Shown here in pieces: positions 45,397 through 54,141 of a DNA stretch of 64,000 nt. The position numbers and the translations under genes were made by a program. Source of the stretch: Mediterranea massiliensis. GTDB taxonomy: Bacteria > Bacteroidota > Bacteroidia > Bacteroidales > Bacteroidaceae. Below the pieces are notes generated by a model. The model did no database searches and was not told the DNA's origin. It saw only the letters and a program-made list of their open reading frames with translations. Within the stretch, counting starts at the first letter, position 1. Each line of letters begins with the position of its first letter. The stretch spans positions 46,686 to 110,685 of the forward strand of contig SUYA01000001.1 in NCBI GenBank assembly GCA_015060695.1, in the 5' to 3' direction.

Positions 45397-45429
45397 TGTA
45401 ACTCATTAATATTTTTAGATAGATTTATC

Positions 45430-46098
45430 ATGGCAAAATTTGATAAGATAGCTGTATTGAACAAGATGGGTTCAACCGGCATGGTTCCTGTATTCTACCA
45501 TAAAGATGCCGAAGTGGCCAAGAAAGTAGTTAAGGCTTGTTATGACGGTGGTGTGCGTGCATTCGAGTTTACTAACCGTGGCGATTTTGCCCACGAGGTT
45601 TTTGCCGAAGTGGTGAAGTATGCAGCTAAAGAATGTCCAGAGATGGCAATGGGTGTAGGTTCGGTAGTCGATCCGGCTACGGCTGCTCTTTATTTACAAT
45701 TAGGTGCATGTTTTGTTGTAGGTCCCTTGTTTAATCCAGAAATAGCTAAGATTTGCAACCGTCGTCTGGTGGCCTATACTCCCGGATGTGGTAGTGTATC
45801 CGAGGTTGGTGCTGCTCAAGAAGTTGGTTGCGATCTATGTAAGATATTCCCTGGTGATGTACTTGGTCCGAAATTGGTAAAAGGCTTAATGGCACCTATG
45901 CCTTGGTCAAAGTTGATGGTTACCGGTGGCGTTGAACCTACTCAAGAGAATCTTACATCTTGGATTAATGCCGGTGTATTTTGTGTAGGTATGGGATCTA
46001 AACTCTTTCCTGCTGACAAGGTAAAGGCTGAAGATTGGGCTTATGTAACCGAAAAATGTAAAGAAGCTTTGGCATATATAGCCGAAGCCAGAAAATAA
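45430..46098 (+). CDS. kdgA: KDPG/KHG aldolase
   Basis: A 222-residue class I aldolase that splits 2-keto-3-deoxy-6-phosphogluconate to pyruvate and glyceraldehyde-3-phosphate. Visible are the [12 protein letters not shown] region (catalytic Glu), [20 protein letters not shown], and the Schiff-base lysine in [14 protein letters not shown], a variant of the usual KFFP motif. [12 protein letters not shown] is the phosphate-binding loop. Last gene of the kdgK operon. Confidence 0.94.
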   Translation: MAKFDKIAVLNKMGSTGMVPVFYHKDAEVAKKVVKACYDGGVRAFEFTNRGDFAHEVFAEVVKYAAKECPEMAMGVGSVVDPATAALYLQLGACFVVGPLFNPEIAKICNRRLVAYTPGCGSVSEVGAAQEVGCDLCKIFPGDVLGPKLVKGLMAPMPWSKLMVTGGVEPTQENLTSWINAGVFCVGMGSKLFPADKVKAEDWAYVTEKCKEALAYIAEARK

Positions 46099-46122
46099 TC
46101 AATGGTTTAAAAGTGTTTTAAG

Positions 46123-46154
46123 AAAAGGGCATTTCAGTATTGAGATGCCTTTTT
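46123..46154 (+). terminator. Terminator of the kdgK-aldolase operon
   Basis: A stem of 46123-46136 with 46141-46154 (core GGCAT/ATGCC) and a long T-run. Confidence 0.88.
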
Positions 46155-46179
46155 TTTGTCTTTTTATAGAGGTATAATA

Positions 46180-46698
46180 TCAGTAATTGTCTAATACTAT
46201 TTTTGTTTCTTTACGAGCTTTTTTCCATTTGAATCGCCAAAAGTCGCGTGTAAAAGGTTTCATTAAGTCAGTACTGATGCCTTGTTTAGGAAATTCTTCT
46301 TTTAATGATTTTGAAATAAATCTACTGATTGAAATATCTGCGTTGTTGTTTTTCCATGTATTCTTATCTACTTTTATTTTACGCTTGCGGATGGGATCCC
46401 AATTATAAGGAGTGTTGGCGGTATATGGTTTTAGGGATAAACGTTTTTTTTGTTTAGTAGTAGGAGTTGTTTGTTCCATGATATTAGGTAACTTTTCATT
46501 GAATTGCATCCATTCTTTCTGATTGTTTAAGATGAAGTTATCCTCTTCGAAACTTTCTCTAAATTCTTCTAAGGCTTTTTTATTTATTCCTATAAGTAAT
46601 TCGTTTCCTATTGATAATGAATCTTTGTTTGTTTGATTTTGGGCATAAGTATGGCTACTTACTATTCCTATACATATAATAAACCAAAATCGTAACAT
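46180..46698 (-). CDS. DUF4858-like secreted protein
   Basis: A 172-residue protein with a signal peptide (FWFIICIGIVSSHTYAQ) and a basic mature part (KQKKRLSLKPYTANTPYNWD, FTRDFWRFKWKKARKET). It resembles the DUF4858 family of Bacteroides, function unknown. The start at 46698 gives the signal peptide; the frame continues upstream into the previous gene but that extension is not credible. It follows the gene at 46709-47224 by ten bases and is cotranscribed with it. Confidence 0.7.
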   Translation of the reverse strand: MLRFWFIICIGIVSSHTYAQNQTNKDSLSIGNELLIGINKKALEEFRESFEEDNFILNNQKEWMQFNEKLPNIMEQTTPTTKQKKRLSLKPYTANTPYNWDPIRKRKIKVDKNTWKNNNADISISRFISKSLKEEFPKQGISTDLMKPFTRDFWRFKWKKARKETKIVLDNY

Positions 46699-46708
46699 AG
46701 TTTTATTC

Positions 46709-47224
46709 TTACCACCACATGTATTTGCTATCGTACAATGGATCTTCGTAGTGAGGGGATATATGCCATACGGTGCGTAATTTTTTACCTTCTTGCCACC
46801 ATAACCGATAAAGTTTAGCAACTTCTTTCAGTTCGTCGTCACTCAAGAAGTAGATTCCTTCATAATTATCGGCATTGGCGTAAACCAATTTACATCCCAT
46901 AGATGCATATCTTCCCAAGCGAATACTTTCAATTGTCCATAAGATGCATTCTCCTAAGCGTAGTTTTCCTCCTGCCGAGTAAGACACGGGTGCCAACGGA
47001 AAGGTAGGTATGATGCTTAAATCGTCGGCATAAGGTAATAATTTTTCTATGTCTTCGTAGTTGAAGTGGGGTAGGTTACTATCTCCATTTTGCTCAGGTT
47101 GCACATAGTTACCTTCTTTCAATTGGTTGACAAAAAGTTTGATGTCCGGATTTTCAAAATCCAGTGTTTCTTTGTTGCAAGCACTCCATAGCATACATAG
47201 CAGTATGTAGATTAGTTTTTTCAT
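46709..47224 (-). CDS. DUF4943-like lipoprotein
   Basis: At 171 residues, with an N-terminal lipoprotein signal (LLCMLWSACNKE) and a mature domain rich in aromatic residues ending in HISPHYEDPLYDSKYMWW. I recognise it as the DUF4943 family, usually paired with a DUF4858 gene as here; no function is known. ATG at 47233, three codons upstream, is an alternative start. Confidence 0.72.
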   Translation of the reverse strand: MKKLIYILLCMLWSACNKETLDFENPDIKLFVNQLKEGNYVQPEQNGDSNLPHFNYEDIEKLLPYADDLSIIPTFPLAPVSYSAGGKLRLGECILWTIESIRLGRYASMGCKLVYANADNYEGIYFLSDDELKEVAKLYRLWWQEGKKLRTVWHISPHYEDPLYDSKYMWW

Positions 47225-47317
47225 CGTTATCACTTGTTATAGTATTATAACTTGTGTAACGTGTTTTTTGTTCATTATTCTATCTACTCTTCTATGTTAT
47301 ATTCCTCTGTTACAAAA

Positions 47318-47367
47318 CAAGCGGTTTAATGAGTTTTCCCTAATCAGTTACCTCATTAACCCGCTTG
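47318..47367 (-). terminator. Terminator of nadC
   Basis: 47318-47333 and 47352-47367 pair at 15 of 16 positions (core CAAGCGG/CCGCTTG); on the minus strand a short T-run follows. Confidence 0.8.
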
Positions 47368-47379
47368 TATATAGTTTGT

Positions 47380-48228
47380 TTAACATGCCTTGAAACTCAT
47401 GTCAAGTCCCATGACTGAGTGTGTCAATGCTCCTACCGAGATGAAATCTACTCCACATTCGGCATAGTCGCGTAGGGTTTCGAAAGTGATACCTCCCGAT
47501 GATTCAGTTTCATATCGTCCTCCTACCATTTCTACTGCTTTTCGTGTCATTTCTGGGGTGAAGTTGTCAAACATAATTCTGTCTACTCCACCTAATTCGA
47601 GCACTTGTTGCAATTCGTCAAAGTTGCGTACTTCAATTTCAATTTTTAACTCTTTGCCTTTTTCTTTGCAATATTCCTTGGCACGGTTGATGGCTTTGTC
47701 AATGCCTCCGGCAAAATCCACATGGTTATCTTTTAGCAAAATCATGTCGAACAATCCGATGCGGTGATTCACTCCGCCACCTATTTTTACGGCCATTTTT
47801 TCCAAAATGCGCATGCCCGGTGTTGTTTTTCTTGTATCCAAGACGCGAGTATTCGTACCTTTTAGTCGGTCGGCATATTTGCGTGTCATGGTTGCTATGC
47901 CACTCATTCGTTGCATAATGTTCAGCATCAGTCGTTCGGTTTGTAGCAACGATTGTACTTTTCCACTTACAATCATGGCCACATCTCCGGGTTTTACTTC
48001 GGCTCCGTCTTCCATCAACACTTCAACTTTCATTTCGGGGTCGAATCGATGAAACACCTCTTTGGCAATTTCGATACCGGCCAAAATGCCAGCTTCTTTG
48101 ATGAGCAATTTAGATTTTCCCATGGCCGTTGCTGGAATGCTCGATAGGGTGGTGTGGTCGCCATCACCAATGTCTTCGGCAAACGACAAATCTATCAATC
48201 TGTCAATCAATTCTTGTTCTGTACTCAT
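47380..48228 (-). CDS. nadC: Quinolinate phosphoribosyltransferase NadC
   Basis: A 282-residue enzyme making nicotinate mononucleotide from quinolinate and PRPP in NAD synthesis. Signature segments are EDIGDGDHTT, QRMSGIATMTRKYAD, LDTRKTTPGMRILEKMAV, GGGVNHRIGLFDMILLKDNH and SSGGITFETLRDYA. Length is normal. The start at 48228 (MSTEQELIDRLI) matches the family; the promoter -7 TATCTTTG is at 48260-48267 on this strand. Divergent from rlmH. Confidence 0.96.
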   Translation of the reverse strand: MSTEQELIDRLIDLSFAEDIGDGDHTTLSSIPATAMGKSKLLIKEAGILAGIEIAKEVFHRFDPEMKVEVLMEDGAEVKPGDVAMIVSGKVQSLLQTERLMLNIMQRMSGIATMTRKYADRLKGTNTRVLDTRKTTPGMRILEKMAVKIGGGVNHRIGLFDMILLKDNHVDFAGGIDKAINRAKEYCKEKGKELKIEIEVRNFDELQQVLELGGVDRIMFDNFTPEMTRKAVEMVGGRYETESSGGITFETLRDYAECGVDFISVGALTHSVMGLDMSFKAC

Positions 48229-48259
48229 ATACTTAGTATAATTATGAATTTCCAAGTTA

Positions 48260-48309
48260 CAAAGATAATGTATTTATTTGTCATAACCGAAAAAAAACGT
48301 GTACTTTTG
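48260..48309. promoter_or_regulatory. Divergent promoters of nadC and rlmH
   Basis: nadC: TATCTTTG on the minus strand at 48260-48267. rlmH: TACTTTTG on the plus strand at 48302-48309, 27 bases before ATG 48337; this placement rules out longer in-frame starts for rlmH. Confidence 0.6.
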
Positions 48310-48336
48310 CAAATCCTAAAAACAGATATACTTGGT

Positions 48337-48810
48337 ATGAAGACAACCCTTTTGGTCGTGGGGCGTACAGTTGAGCCTCATTTTGTGACAGCTATCAATG
48401 ACTATGTTCAACGCACTCGTCGTTACTTGTCGTTTGACGTAGAGGTAATACCTGAGTTGAAGAATACGAAAAGCCTTTCCGAAGAGGTTCAAAAAGAGAA
48501 AGAGGGCGAGTTGATATTAAAGTCGCTTCAGCCGGGTGATGTAGTTGTGTTGCTTGACGAGGGTGGTCGTGAGATGCGTTCAGTAGAGTTTGCTACTTAT
48601 ATGGAGCGTAAAATGAATACGGTAAACAAACGTTTGGTGTTTGTCATTGGCGGTCCTTATGGTTTTTCTTCTAAGGTATATTCTGCCGCACACGAGAAGA
48701 TCTCTTTATCGCGCATGACCTTTTCTCATCAGATGGTTCGTCTTATTTTTGTCGAGCAACTTTATCGTGCCATGAGCATTTTGCACGGCACTCCCTATCA
48801 CCACGAGTAA
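48337..48810 (+). CDS. rlmH: 23S rRNA pseudouridine-1915 N3-methyltransferase RlmH
   Basis: A 157-residue SPOUT methyltransferase acting on helix 69 of 23S rRNA in the 70S ribosome. The SAM-binding knot is visible as LVFVIGGPYGFSSKVY, followed by KISLSRMTFSHQMVRLIFVEQLYRA and the conserved ending GTPYHHE. Length is right for the family (about 155-160). Confidence 0.95.
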   Translation: MKTTLLVVGRTVEPHFVTAINDYVQRTRRYLSFDVEVIPELKNTKSLSEEVQKEKEGELILKSLQPGDVVVLLDEGGREMRSVEFATYMERKMNTVNKRLVFVIGGPYGFSSKVYSAAHEKISLSRMTFSHQMVRLIFVEQLYRAMSILHGTPYHHE

Positions 48811-48832
48811 ATAATAGTATGGTGGATGAAAA

Positions 48833-48864
48833 AAAAGAGCAATCTTTTCATCGATTGCTCTTTT
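48833..48864. terminator. Bidirectional terminator between rlmH and tRNA-Lys
   Basis: AAAAGAGCAATC (48833-48844) and GATTGCTCTTTT (48853-48864) are a perfect 12-bp stem with T-runs for both strands. Confidence 0.88.
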
Positions 48865-48865
48865 C

Positions 48866-48941
48866 TGGTACATCCTCAGGGATTCGAACCCTGGACCCAC
48901 TGATTAAGAGTCAGTTGCTCTACCAACTGAGCTAAGGATGC
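48866..48941 (-). tRNA. tRNA-Lys (anticodon CTT)
   Basis: On the minus strand GCATCCT...AGGATGT closes the acceptor stem, the anticodon arm is ACTGA-CTCTTAA-TCAGT with CTT, and the T-arm is CAGGG-TTCGAAT-CCCTG. The discriminator A and an encoded CCA (48866-48868) follow, unlike the other tRNAs in this window. Confidence 0.96.
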
Positions 48942-49029
48942 ATTGCTTTAGTTTTGCGGGTGCAAAGGTAGTGCTTTATTTTATAAATGCAAACAAAAAT
49001 TGTTTTTTTTTTCTTTTTCACACCTTCTT

Positions 49030-49833
49030 TTATTCGAAGATGTACAATTCCGAGGGAGTAGTACGCTTTAGTGCGGTGAGTTGCACATCTTTCCCCACCA
49101 ATATGCCGGCCAATCTTAGTTTCCATTCCACGGTTTTGTAGGCCAATTCGGGGTGGTTGTTGTCTTTGCTTAGGTGGCATAACCAGATGTGTTTCAACTC
49201 TTCGGTAATATTTTCTGCCAAGAAGTTAGCGGTATCGTTGTTGCTCATGTGTCCGATGGGACTGGCAATTCTTTCTTTCAGATAGGCGGGATAAGTTCCC
49301 ATGCGGAGCATCTCTTCGTCGTAGTTGGCTTCCAGAATCAAGTAGTTAGCTTTGCGTATATAGTGTGCAGCTGTATCGGTTATCTCTCCCAAGTCGGTAA
49401 GGAAAGAGAATGTTTTTCCGTCAATTTCTATGCAATAGCCCACGTTGTCGGTGCCGTCGTGTGGTACTTCGAAAGCTTCAATAGTGAAGTCTTCCAATTT
49501 GATGGGTTTTGATTTTTCGATGAATCGTGCCGACGAAGTTAGTTTTTCCGTCATGCAATAGCTTTTCTCCATGCCTTTGTGTACCTCTGCGGTGGCGTAG
49601 ATGGGTATGTGTAGTTTTTCGCCTAAAGCGCCTACTGCTTTTATATGGTCGGCATGGTCGTGTGTAATGAATACGGCTCGTATGGTTTCCATGCCTATAC
49701 CAAATTCTTTCAGTGTTTTCTTTATGGTTCGTGAGGGTATGCCGGCATCAATCAAGATGCCATAATTGTCTGTACCTATATAGTAGCAGTTTCCGCTGCT
49801 TCCGCTTGCTAAACTTAAGAATCGTATGTTCAT
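49030..49833 (-). CDS. Metallo-beta-lactamase-fold hydrolase (YycJ/WalJ-like)
   Basis: A 267-residue MBL-fold protein. The opening FLSLASGSSGNCYYIG and metal motif FITHDHADHIKAVGALG are typical of the YycJ/WalJ group, with further ligands in EVPHDGTDNVGY, FLTDLGEI and LCHLSKDNNHPE. Members are exonucleases or hydrolases active on DNA ends; the precise substrate here is not known. Its -7 box (TACCTTTG, 49894-49901) sits beside the terminator of the upstream MFS gene. Confidence 0.88.
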   Translation of the reverse strand: MNIRFLSLASGSSGNCYYIGTDNYGILIDAGIPSRTIKKTLKEFGIGMETIRAVFITHDHADHIKAVGALGEKLHIPIYATAEVHKGMEKSYCMTEKLTSSARFIEKSKPIKLEDFTIEAFEVPHDGTDNVGYCIEIDGKTFSFLTDLGEITDTAAHYIRKANYLILEANYDEEMLRMGTYPAYLKERIASPIGHMSNNDTANFLAENITEELKHIWLCHLSKDNNHPELAYKTVEWKLRLAGILVGKDVQLTALKRTTPSELYIFE

Positions 49834-49853
49834 TTTATGTTGTTTGCCGATAT

Positions 49854-49901
49854 AAAAAAGGTCGCTCCTTCATTTTTTTTGAAAAAGCGACCGCAAAGGT
49901 A
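49854..49901 (-). terminator. MFS terminator interlocked with the MBL promoter
   Basis: On the minus strand AGCGACC/GGTCGCT arms (49886-49892 and 49860-49866) plus a T-run form a terminator for the MFS gene. The -7 box for the MBL gene, 49894-49901, is just before the hairpin, so MBL transcripts would start inside the first arm and fail to form the stem. Confidence 0.7.
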
Positions 49902-49925
49902 GTAAAAATATACCGTAATTATCCT

Positions 49926-51305
49926 TTATGCTTGTTTCTTTTTGTCGATAGTTTTGGTTATTTTGGCAAAAACCAGCAAGGCAATAGCGGCTATCAATCC
50001 GATGGCGGCAAAATAATACCATATGTAATGTGCATTGACACTGGCGGCTTGCCATGCTTCGTGAGTATCAAATAGGGCAGGGTCGGGGCAATATTCTGTT
50101 AGTAGCACACCGGCAATTCCAAATCCGAAGATGGAGGATAAGAACGAGTGTAGATGGCTGAATCCCAAGTACATGCCTTCTTCTCCTTTGGGCGCTTGTA
50201 GTGAGAAGTACTCCAAGTATCTTGGCGAAATGAAGCATTCGGCCAATGCTTGTACCACGATGCCCAATATCATCATCAGCGTAATGTTGCTTACGCCGTT
50301 TATCAAGTCACTATCCAGCAGATTTCCGCAAGCCATCAGCAAGGCCGATACCGGTATGAGGAACATGCCAATGTTAATCGAGGTCAGTGCGGTACGTTTA
50401 GCCATTATTTTGGTTACGAAGCTCACCAAGCAGAATACGACAAAGGGGTTTACGTTGGCTATCCATCCCGGTTTAGCCGATTCTCCGGCCATACGGATGA
50501 CATACTTGGGCATGGTGGCGTAGAGTTGTTGTTGCACCATCCAGAATCCGGTTACTATAAGAATCAGCACCAGCAATCGTCCGTTGCAACAGATGCGCAC
50601 CAATCCGTTCATAATCTCCTTCATGCTCTTGCCTTGTCCGGCGGTATGTGCCGATTTGTACAAGAAGAATACGGCCACCAGCGCCATGCATGTCATCAGT
50701 GCCGAAAAGTAGTTGATGTAGATGTATGCATGTGTTCCTATGGCTTCGCGCAGGGGGTCTATAACGGTTTTTCCGGTAAATGCACCCAGGTTTACAATCA
50801 TGTAGAAGATGGAGTATCCTCGTGCTCGGTTTTCTTCGGTTGTTTCTTTGGCGATAGATGCGGTAATGACCGATTTGATGAACGAGCCTCCCACCATAAT
50901 CAGTGTCAATATGGGTACAATGAGCCATCTGTTGGCACTGGTTGGTAAACCTGTAAATTGGGTGGTTTCTCCATAGCTAACCAATCCGGCGGCTTCAAGC
51001 AGGGTGGGCAATACGCCCAATCCCATGTATCCGATGGTCAGTAGCGAGAAGGCCAGTAGCATCGACTTGCGAAAGCCTATCTTGTCGGCATAAGCCCCCG
51101 AAAAGATGGGCAATAGATAAAGTCCTCCGGAGAATAAACCAGAAATCATTCCGGCTTCAAAGTCGCTAAATCCTAATATGTTAGACAGATAGATGGTTAG
51201 TACGATGAACACGCCGTAATAGGCCATCCGTTCAAACATTTCTACTACGTTCGACACCCAAAAGGCACGGCTGAATTTTTGAGTTTGAGTTTTCTTTTCG
51301 CTCAT
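49926..51305 (-). CDS. POT-like major facilitator transporter
   Basis: A 459-residue membrane carrier with about 12 segments. Helix 1 shows the POT-like signature (SNVVEMFERMAYYGVFIVLTIYL), followed by GGLYLLPIFSGAYADKIGFRK and a conserved ETTEENRARGYSIFYMIVNLGAF. Peptide transport is the expected activity, but the protein differs from the POT carrier at 35786-37438 and could use another substrate. Confidence 0.85.
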   Translation of the reverse strand: MSEKKTQTQKFSRAFWVSNVVEMFERMAYYGVFIVLTIYLSNILGFSDFEAGMISGLFSGGLYLLPIFSGAYADKIGFRKSMLLAFSLLTIGYMGLGVLPTLLEAAGLVSYGETTQFTGLPTSANRWLIVPILTLIMVGGSFIKSVITASIAKETTEENRARGYSIFYMIVNLGAFTGKTVIDPLREAIGTHAYIYINYFSALMTCMALVAVFFLYKSAHTAGQGKSMKEIMNGLVRICCNGRLLVLILIVTGFWMVQQQLYATMPKYVIRMAGESAKPGWIANVNPFVVFCLVSFVTKIMAKRTALTSINIGMFLIPVSALLMACGNLLDSDLINGVSNITLMMILGIVVQALAECFISPRYLEYFSLQAPKGEEGMYLGFSHLHSFLSSIFGFGIAGVLLTEYCPDPALFDTHEAWQAASVNAHYIWYYFAAIGLIAAIALLVFAKITKTIDKKKQA

Positions 51306-51345
51306 TTCTTTTACTTTTTGTTATAAATTTTCGGTAAGAATTTTG

Positions 51346-51353
51346 CAAATATA
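51346..51353 (-). promoter_or_regulatory. -7 element of the MFS gene
   Basis: TATATTTG on the minus strand, 41 bases before the start codon. Confidence 0.55.
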
Positions 51354-51373
51354 TGTTTTTATTTGTTGTTAGC

Positions 51374-51410
51374 AAAAAAAACCGCTACAATTTAGGGGCT
51401 ATTGTAGCGG
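51374..51410 (-). terminator. Terminator of uxaC
   Basis: CCGCTACAAT (51382-51391) and ATTGTAGCGG (51401-51410) are a perfect 10-bp stem, with a T8 run on the minus strand (51374-51381). Confidence 0.88.
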
Positions 51411-51466
51411 CTTCGTCAACTTCAAGGTGTGCGCCTTTAGTGTGGCGTTTCCTTAAAGTTTTTGGT

Positions 51467-52873
51467 TTAGAAGTTGAAGAACTTCTTGGCGTTATTGTAA
51501 CTGATGTCTTCGATCATCTGGTTGACGCGTTCGATTTCTGCGTATGGGATTTCTCCATTTTCCACATCACGACCCACGAGGTTACAGAGTGTGCGGCGGA
51601 AGTATTCATGACGCGGGTAGGAGAGGAACGAGCGCGAGTCGGTGAGCATACCTACGAAGCGGCTGAGCAAACCGAGTACCGAGAGGGCGTTCATCTGCTT
51701 TTCCATACCATCTTTTTGGTCGAGGAACCACCAACCAGAGCCAAACTGAATCTTGCCGGGCACGGTGCCGTCCTGGAAGTTGCCAAGCATGGTTGCAATC
51801 ACTTCGTTGGCACAAGGGTTCAGGTTGTAGAGGATGGTCTTGGTAAGTTTGCCGCTGGTATTGAGGCGGTCGAGGAACTTGGCCATAGACTTAGCTGTGG
51901 TAAATTCGCCGATGGAGTCGAATCCGGTGTCGGGGCCCAAAAGCTTGAACATCTTGGTGTTGTTGTTGCGGATGGCGCCGTAGTGGAATTGTTGTGTCCA
52001 TCCCTTTTCCCAATCCATTTCGCCAAAGATGACGAGCATAGCCGACTTGAATTTCAAGATTTCTTCCTTGGTAAGGGTTGCTCCGCCATATACTTTATTA
52101 AAGATGGCCTTGATTTCGAGGTCGGTATAGTCCTCGGCATAGAATTCTTCGATGCCGTGGTCAGAGAGCTTACATCCCTGTTCGGCAAAGAAGTCGTGAC
52201 GCTTGCGCAGCGCCTCGATCATGTCGTCAAAGTTGTTGATGGCCACTCCGCTTACTTCGGCCAGTTTCTCCACGTATGCGCGGAAGTCGGCAGGCACCTC
52301 AACGGCCATGGCCTTGTCCGGACGCCAAGTGGGAAGCATCTTGATTTCAAAACCGCTTTCGCGTGTCTTGATGTGGTATTCCAGCGAGTCAACGGGGTCG
52401 TCGGTTGTACAAACCACCTCTACGTTGTATCTGCGCATCATGCCTCTTGCCGAATATTCGGGTGTAGCCAGTTTCTCGTTACACTCGTCGTAGATTTCGC
52501 GAGCAGTCTTTGGATTCAAAATCTTGTCTATGCCGAAAGCTGTTTTCAACTCCAGGTGTGTCCAGTGATAAAGGGGGTTGCGGAAGGTATAAGGCACGGT
52601 TTCGGCCCACTTTTCAAATTTTTCCCAATCGGTTGTATCCTTGCCTGTGCAGAAGCGTTCGTCCACGCCGTTGGTGCGCATGGCACGCCACTTGTAGTGG
52701 TCGCCACCCAACCAGATTTCTGTCAATGATTTGAACTGATAATCTTCGGCTACCATTTGCGGAATGAGGTGACAATGATAGTCGATGATAGGCATTTTGG
52801 CCGCATGTTCGTGATATAACTTCTGTGCGGTTTCGGTTTGCAACAAGAAGTTTTCATCCATAAATTGTTTCAT
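51467..52873 (-). CDS. uxaC: Uronate isomerase UxaC
   Basis: A 468-residue amidohydrolase-superfamily isomerase that turns D-galacturonate into tagaturonate and D-glucuronate into fructuronate. The metal motif HxH is in PIIDYHCHLIPQMVAED, and TDDPVDSLEYH, LGPDTGFDSIGEF and LTDSRSFLSYPRHEYFRR are family signatures. First step of the pathway. It is divergent from the LacI gene; its promoter is overlapped by the candidate operator at 52955-52966. Confidence 0.96.
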   Translation of the reverse strand: MKQFMDENFLLQTETAQKLYHEHAAKMPIIDYHCHLIPQMVAEDYQFKSLTEIWLGGDHYKWRAMRTNGVDERFCTGKDTTDWEKFEKWAETVPYTFRNPLYHWTHLELKTAFGIDKILNPKTAREIYDECNEKLATPEYSARGMMRRYNVEVVCTTDDPVDSLEYHIKTRESGFEIKMLPTWRPDKAMAVEVPADFRAYVEKLAEVSGVAINNFDDMIEALRKRHDFFAEQGCKLSDHGIEEFYAEDYTDLEIKAIFNKVYGGATLTKEEILKFKSAMLVIFGEMDWEKGWTQQFHYGAIRNNNTKMFKLLGPDTGFDSIGEFTTAKSMAKFLDRLNTSGKLTKTILYNLNPCANEVIATMLGNFQDGTVPGKIQFGSGWWFLDQKDGMEKQMNALSVLGLLSRFVGMLTDSRSFLSYPRHEYFRRTLCNLVGRDVENGEIPYAEIERVNQMIEDISYNNAKKFFNF

Positions 52874-52954
52874 GATGCTTCTATTTTATTTTTGATTTAA
52901 GTTGAATGTTCTTACTGGTTTTATGCGATGTCGGCATTTTTAGTTTATTTAACC

Positions 52955-53013
52955 GTTATCGAACACAAAAATAGGTAAAATCATTTTCAGGACAAAATAT
53001 GTTTGTATATTTG
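52955..53013. promoter_or_regulatory. uxaC/lacI divergent control region
   Basis: uxaC (minus): -7 TATTTTTG at 52966-52973 and -33 TTTG at 52993-52996, spacer 19, start near 52960. The near-palindrome GTTATCGAACAC (52955-52966) covers that start, a classic repressor position. lacI (plus): -7 TATATTTG at 53006-53013, 35 bases before its ATG. Confidence 0.6.
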
Positions 53014-53047
53014 TGGTGAATTTTATAATATTTAAGTATTCGTCTGC

Positions 53048-54109
53048 ATGAAAAGCAAAAATTATACCATAAAAGACATAGCTCGTATGGCCGGTGTGTC
53101 GGCGGGTACGGTCGATAGGGTATTACACAATAGGGGCGATGTATCTCAAGTCAGCCGCGAGAAGGTGCAGAAGATACTCGATGAGATAGACTATCGTCCC
53201 AATATGTTTGCCATAGGCTTAGCCGCCAAGAAGAACTACCACATTGTGTGTGTTATACCTTATTTTATAGAGAACGGCTATTGGCATTCGGTAGCCCAAG
53301 GCATCGATCGTGCGGCCTCCGAGTATAGCTCGTTCAACATCGACGTCAGCTATTGTCAGTACCATTATGGCGATGTTGCTTCTTATGAAGAGGTAATCCG
53401 TCAGCTTCAGCAACTGACTTTCAACGCCGTGCTTATAGCCCCCAACTTTCAGGAGCAGACCTTGACGCTGACCACTTACCTCGACCAGCAGCAATGCCCC
53501 TATGCATTTATCGACTTCAACGTAGAGCAATCGCATCCCATCAGTTACATCGGCCAAGACTCGCGCGATAGTGGCTATATGGCCGCCAAGATATTGATGC
53601 GCAGCTACCAGCCCGGCGACGAGGTGGTCATCTTCTTGAATCATTCCAAAAACAACCCTGCCCAGATACAGGCTCGTCGTCGTTTCGAGGGCTTCATGAA
53701 GTACATCGACAACCAATTTGGCCGTGTGCCCATCCACGAGTTGGTGCTTTCGCGCCTCGACGACGAGCTAAACAAGCAGTTGCTCAATAACTTCTTCGAT
53801 AGCCATCCGTCGGTAACCCTGGGGGCAGTGTTCAATTCGCGTGGTTACCAAGTGGCGCAACACCTTCGACAACGCAGCTGTAAGCTGAAGGCCCTGTTGG
53901 GCTACGACCTCCTGTTGCGCAACATCGAGTATCTGAAGTCCGGTGAGATAAACTACCTCATCGGTCAACGTCCCGGCTTGCAGGGCTATTGCGGAGTTAA
54001 GACGTTGGTAAATAGCATCGTCTTCAAGCAACCCGTACCCCCCATCAAATACATGCCGATAGATATATTGATGAAAGAGAACATCGACTACTATTTTGAA
54101 TTTGAATAA
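53048..54109 (+). CDS. LacI-family transcriptional regulator of hexuronate genes
   Basis: A 353-residue regulator with an N-terminal LacI helix-turn-helix (YTIKDIARMAGVSAGTVDRVLHNRG, hinge DYRPNMFAIGLAAKK) and a periplasmic-binding-type effector domain (CVIPYFIENGYWHSVAQGI, SYIGQDSRDSGYMAAKIL). Flanked by uxaC (divergent) and uxaB (32 bases downstream), it most likely senses a hexuronate intermediate and controls these genes; the effector is not known. It is probably cotranscribed with uxaB. Confidence 0.92.
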   Translation: MKSKNYTIKDIARMAGVSAGTVDRVLHNRGDVSQVSREKVQKILDEIDYRPNMFAIGLAAKKNYHIVCVIPYFIENGYWHSVAQGIDRAASEYSSFNIDVSYCQYHYGDVASYEEVIRQLQQLTFNAVLIAPNFQEQTLTLTTYLDQQQCPYAFIDFNVEQSHPISYIGQDSRDSGYMAAKILMRSYQPGDEVVIFLNHSKNNPAQIQARRRFEGFMKYIDNQFGRVPIHELVLSRLDDELNKQLLNNFFDSHPSVTLGAVFNSRGYQVAQHLRQRSCKLKALLGYDLLLRNIEYLKSGEINYLIGQRPGLQGYCGVKTLVNSIVFKQPVPPIKYMPIDILMKENIDYYFEFE

Positions 54110-54141
54110 TACCAATAACCATTTTTAATAAACACATAACA

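Noticed and set aside
51353..52729. A 458-codon open frame on the plus strand opposite uxaC
   Set aside because: It is the antisense shadow of uxaC; the protein has no recognisable family, and codon choice fits the uxaC frame.
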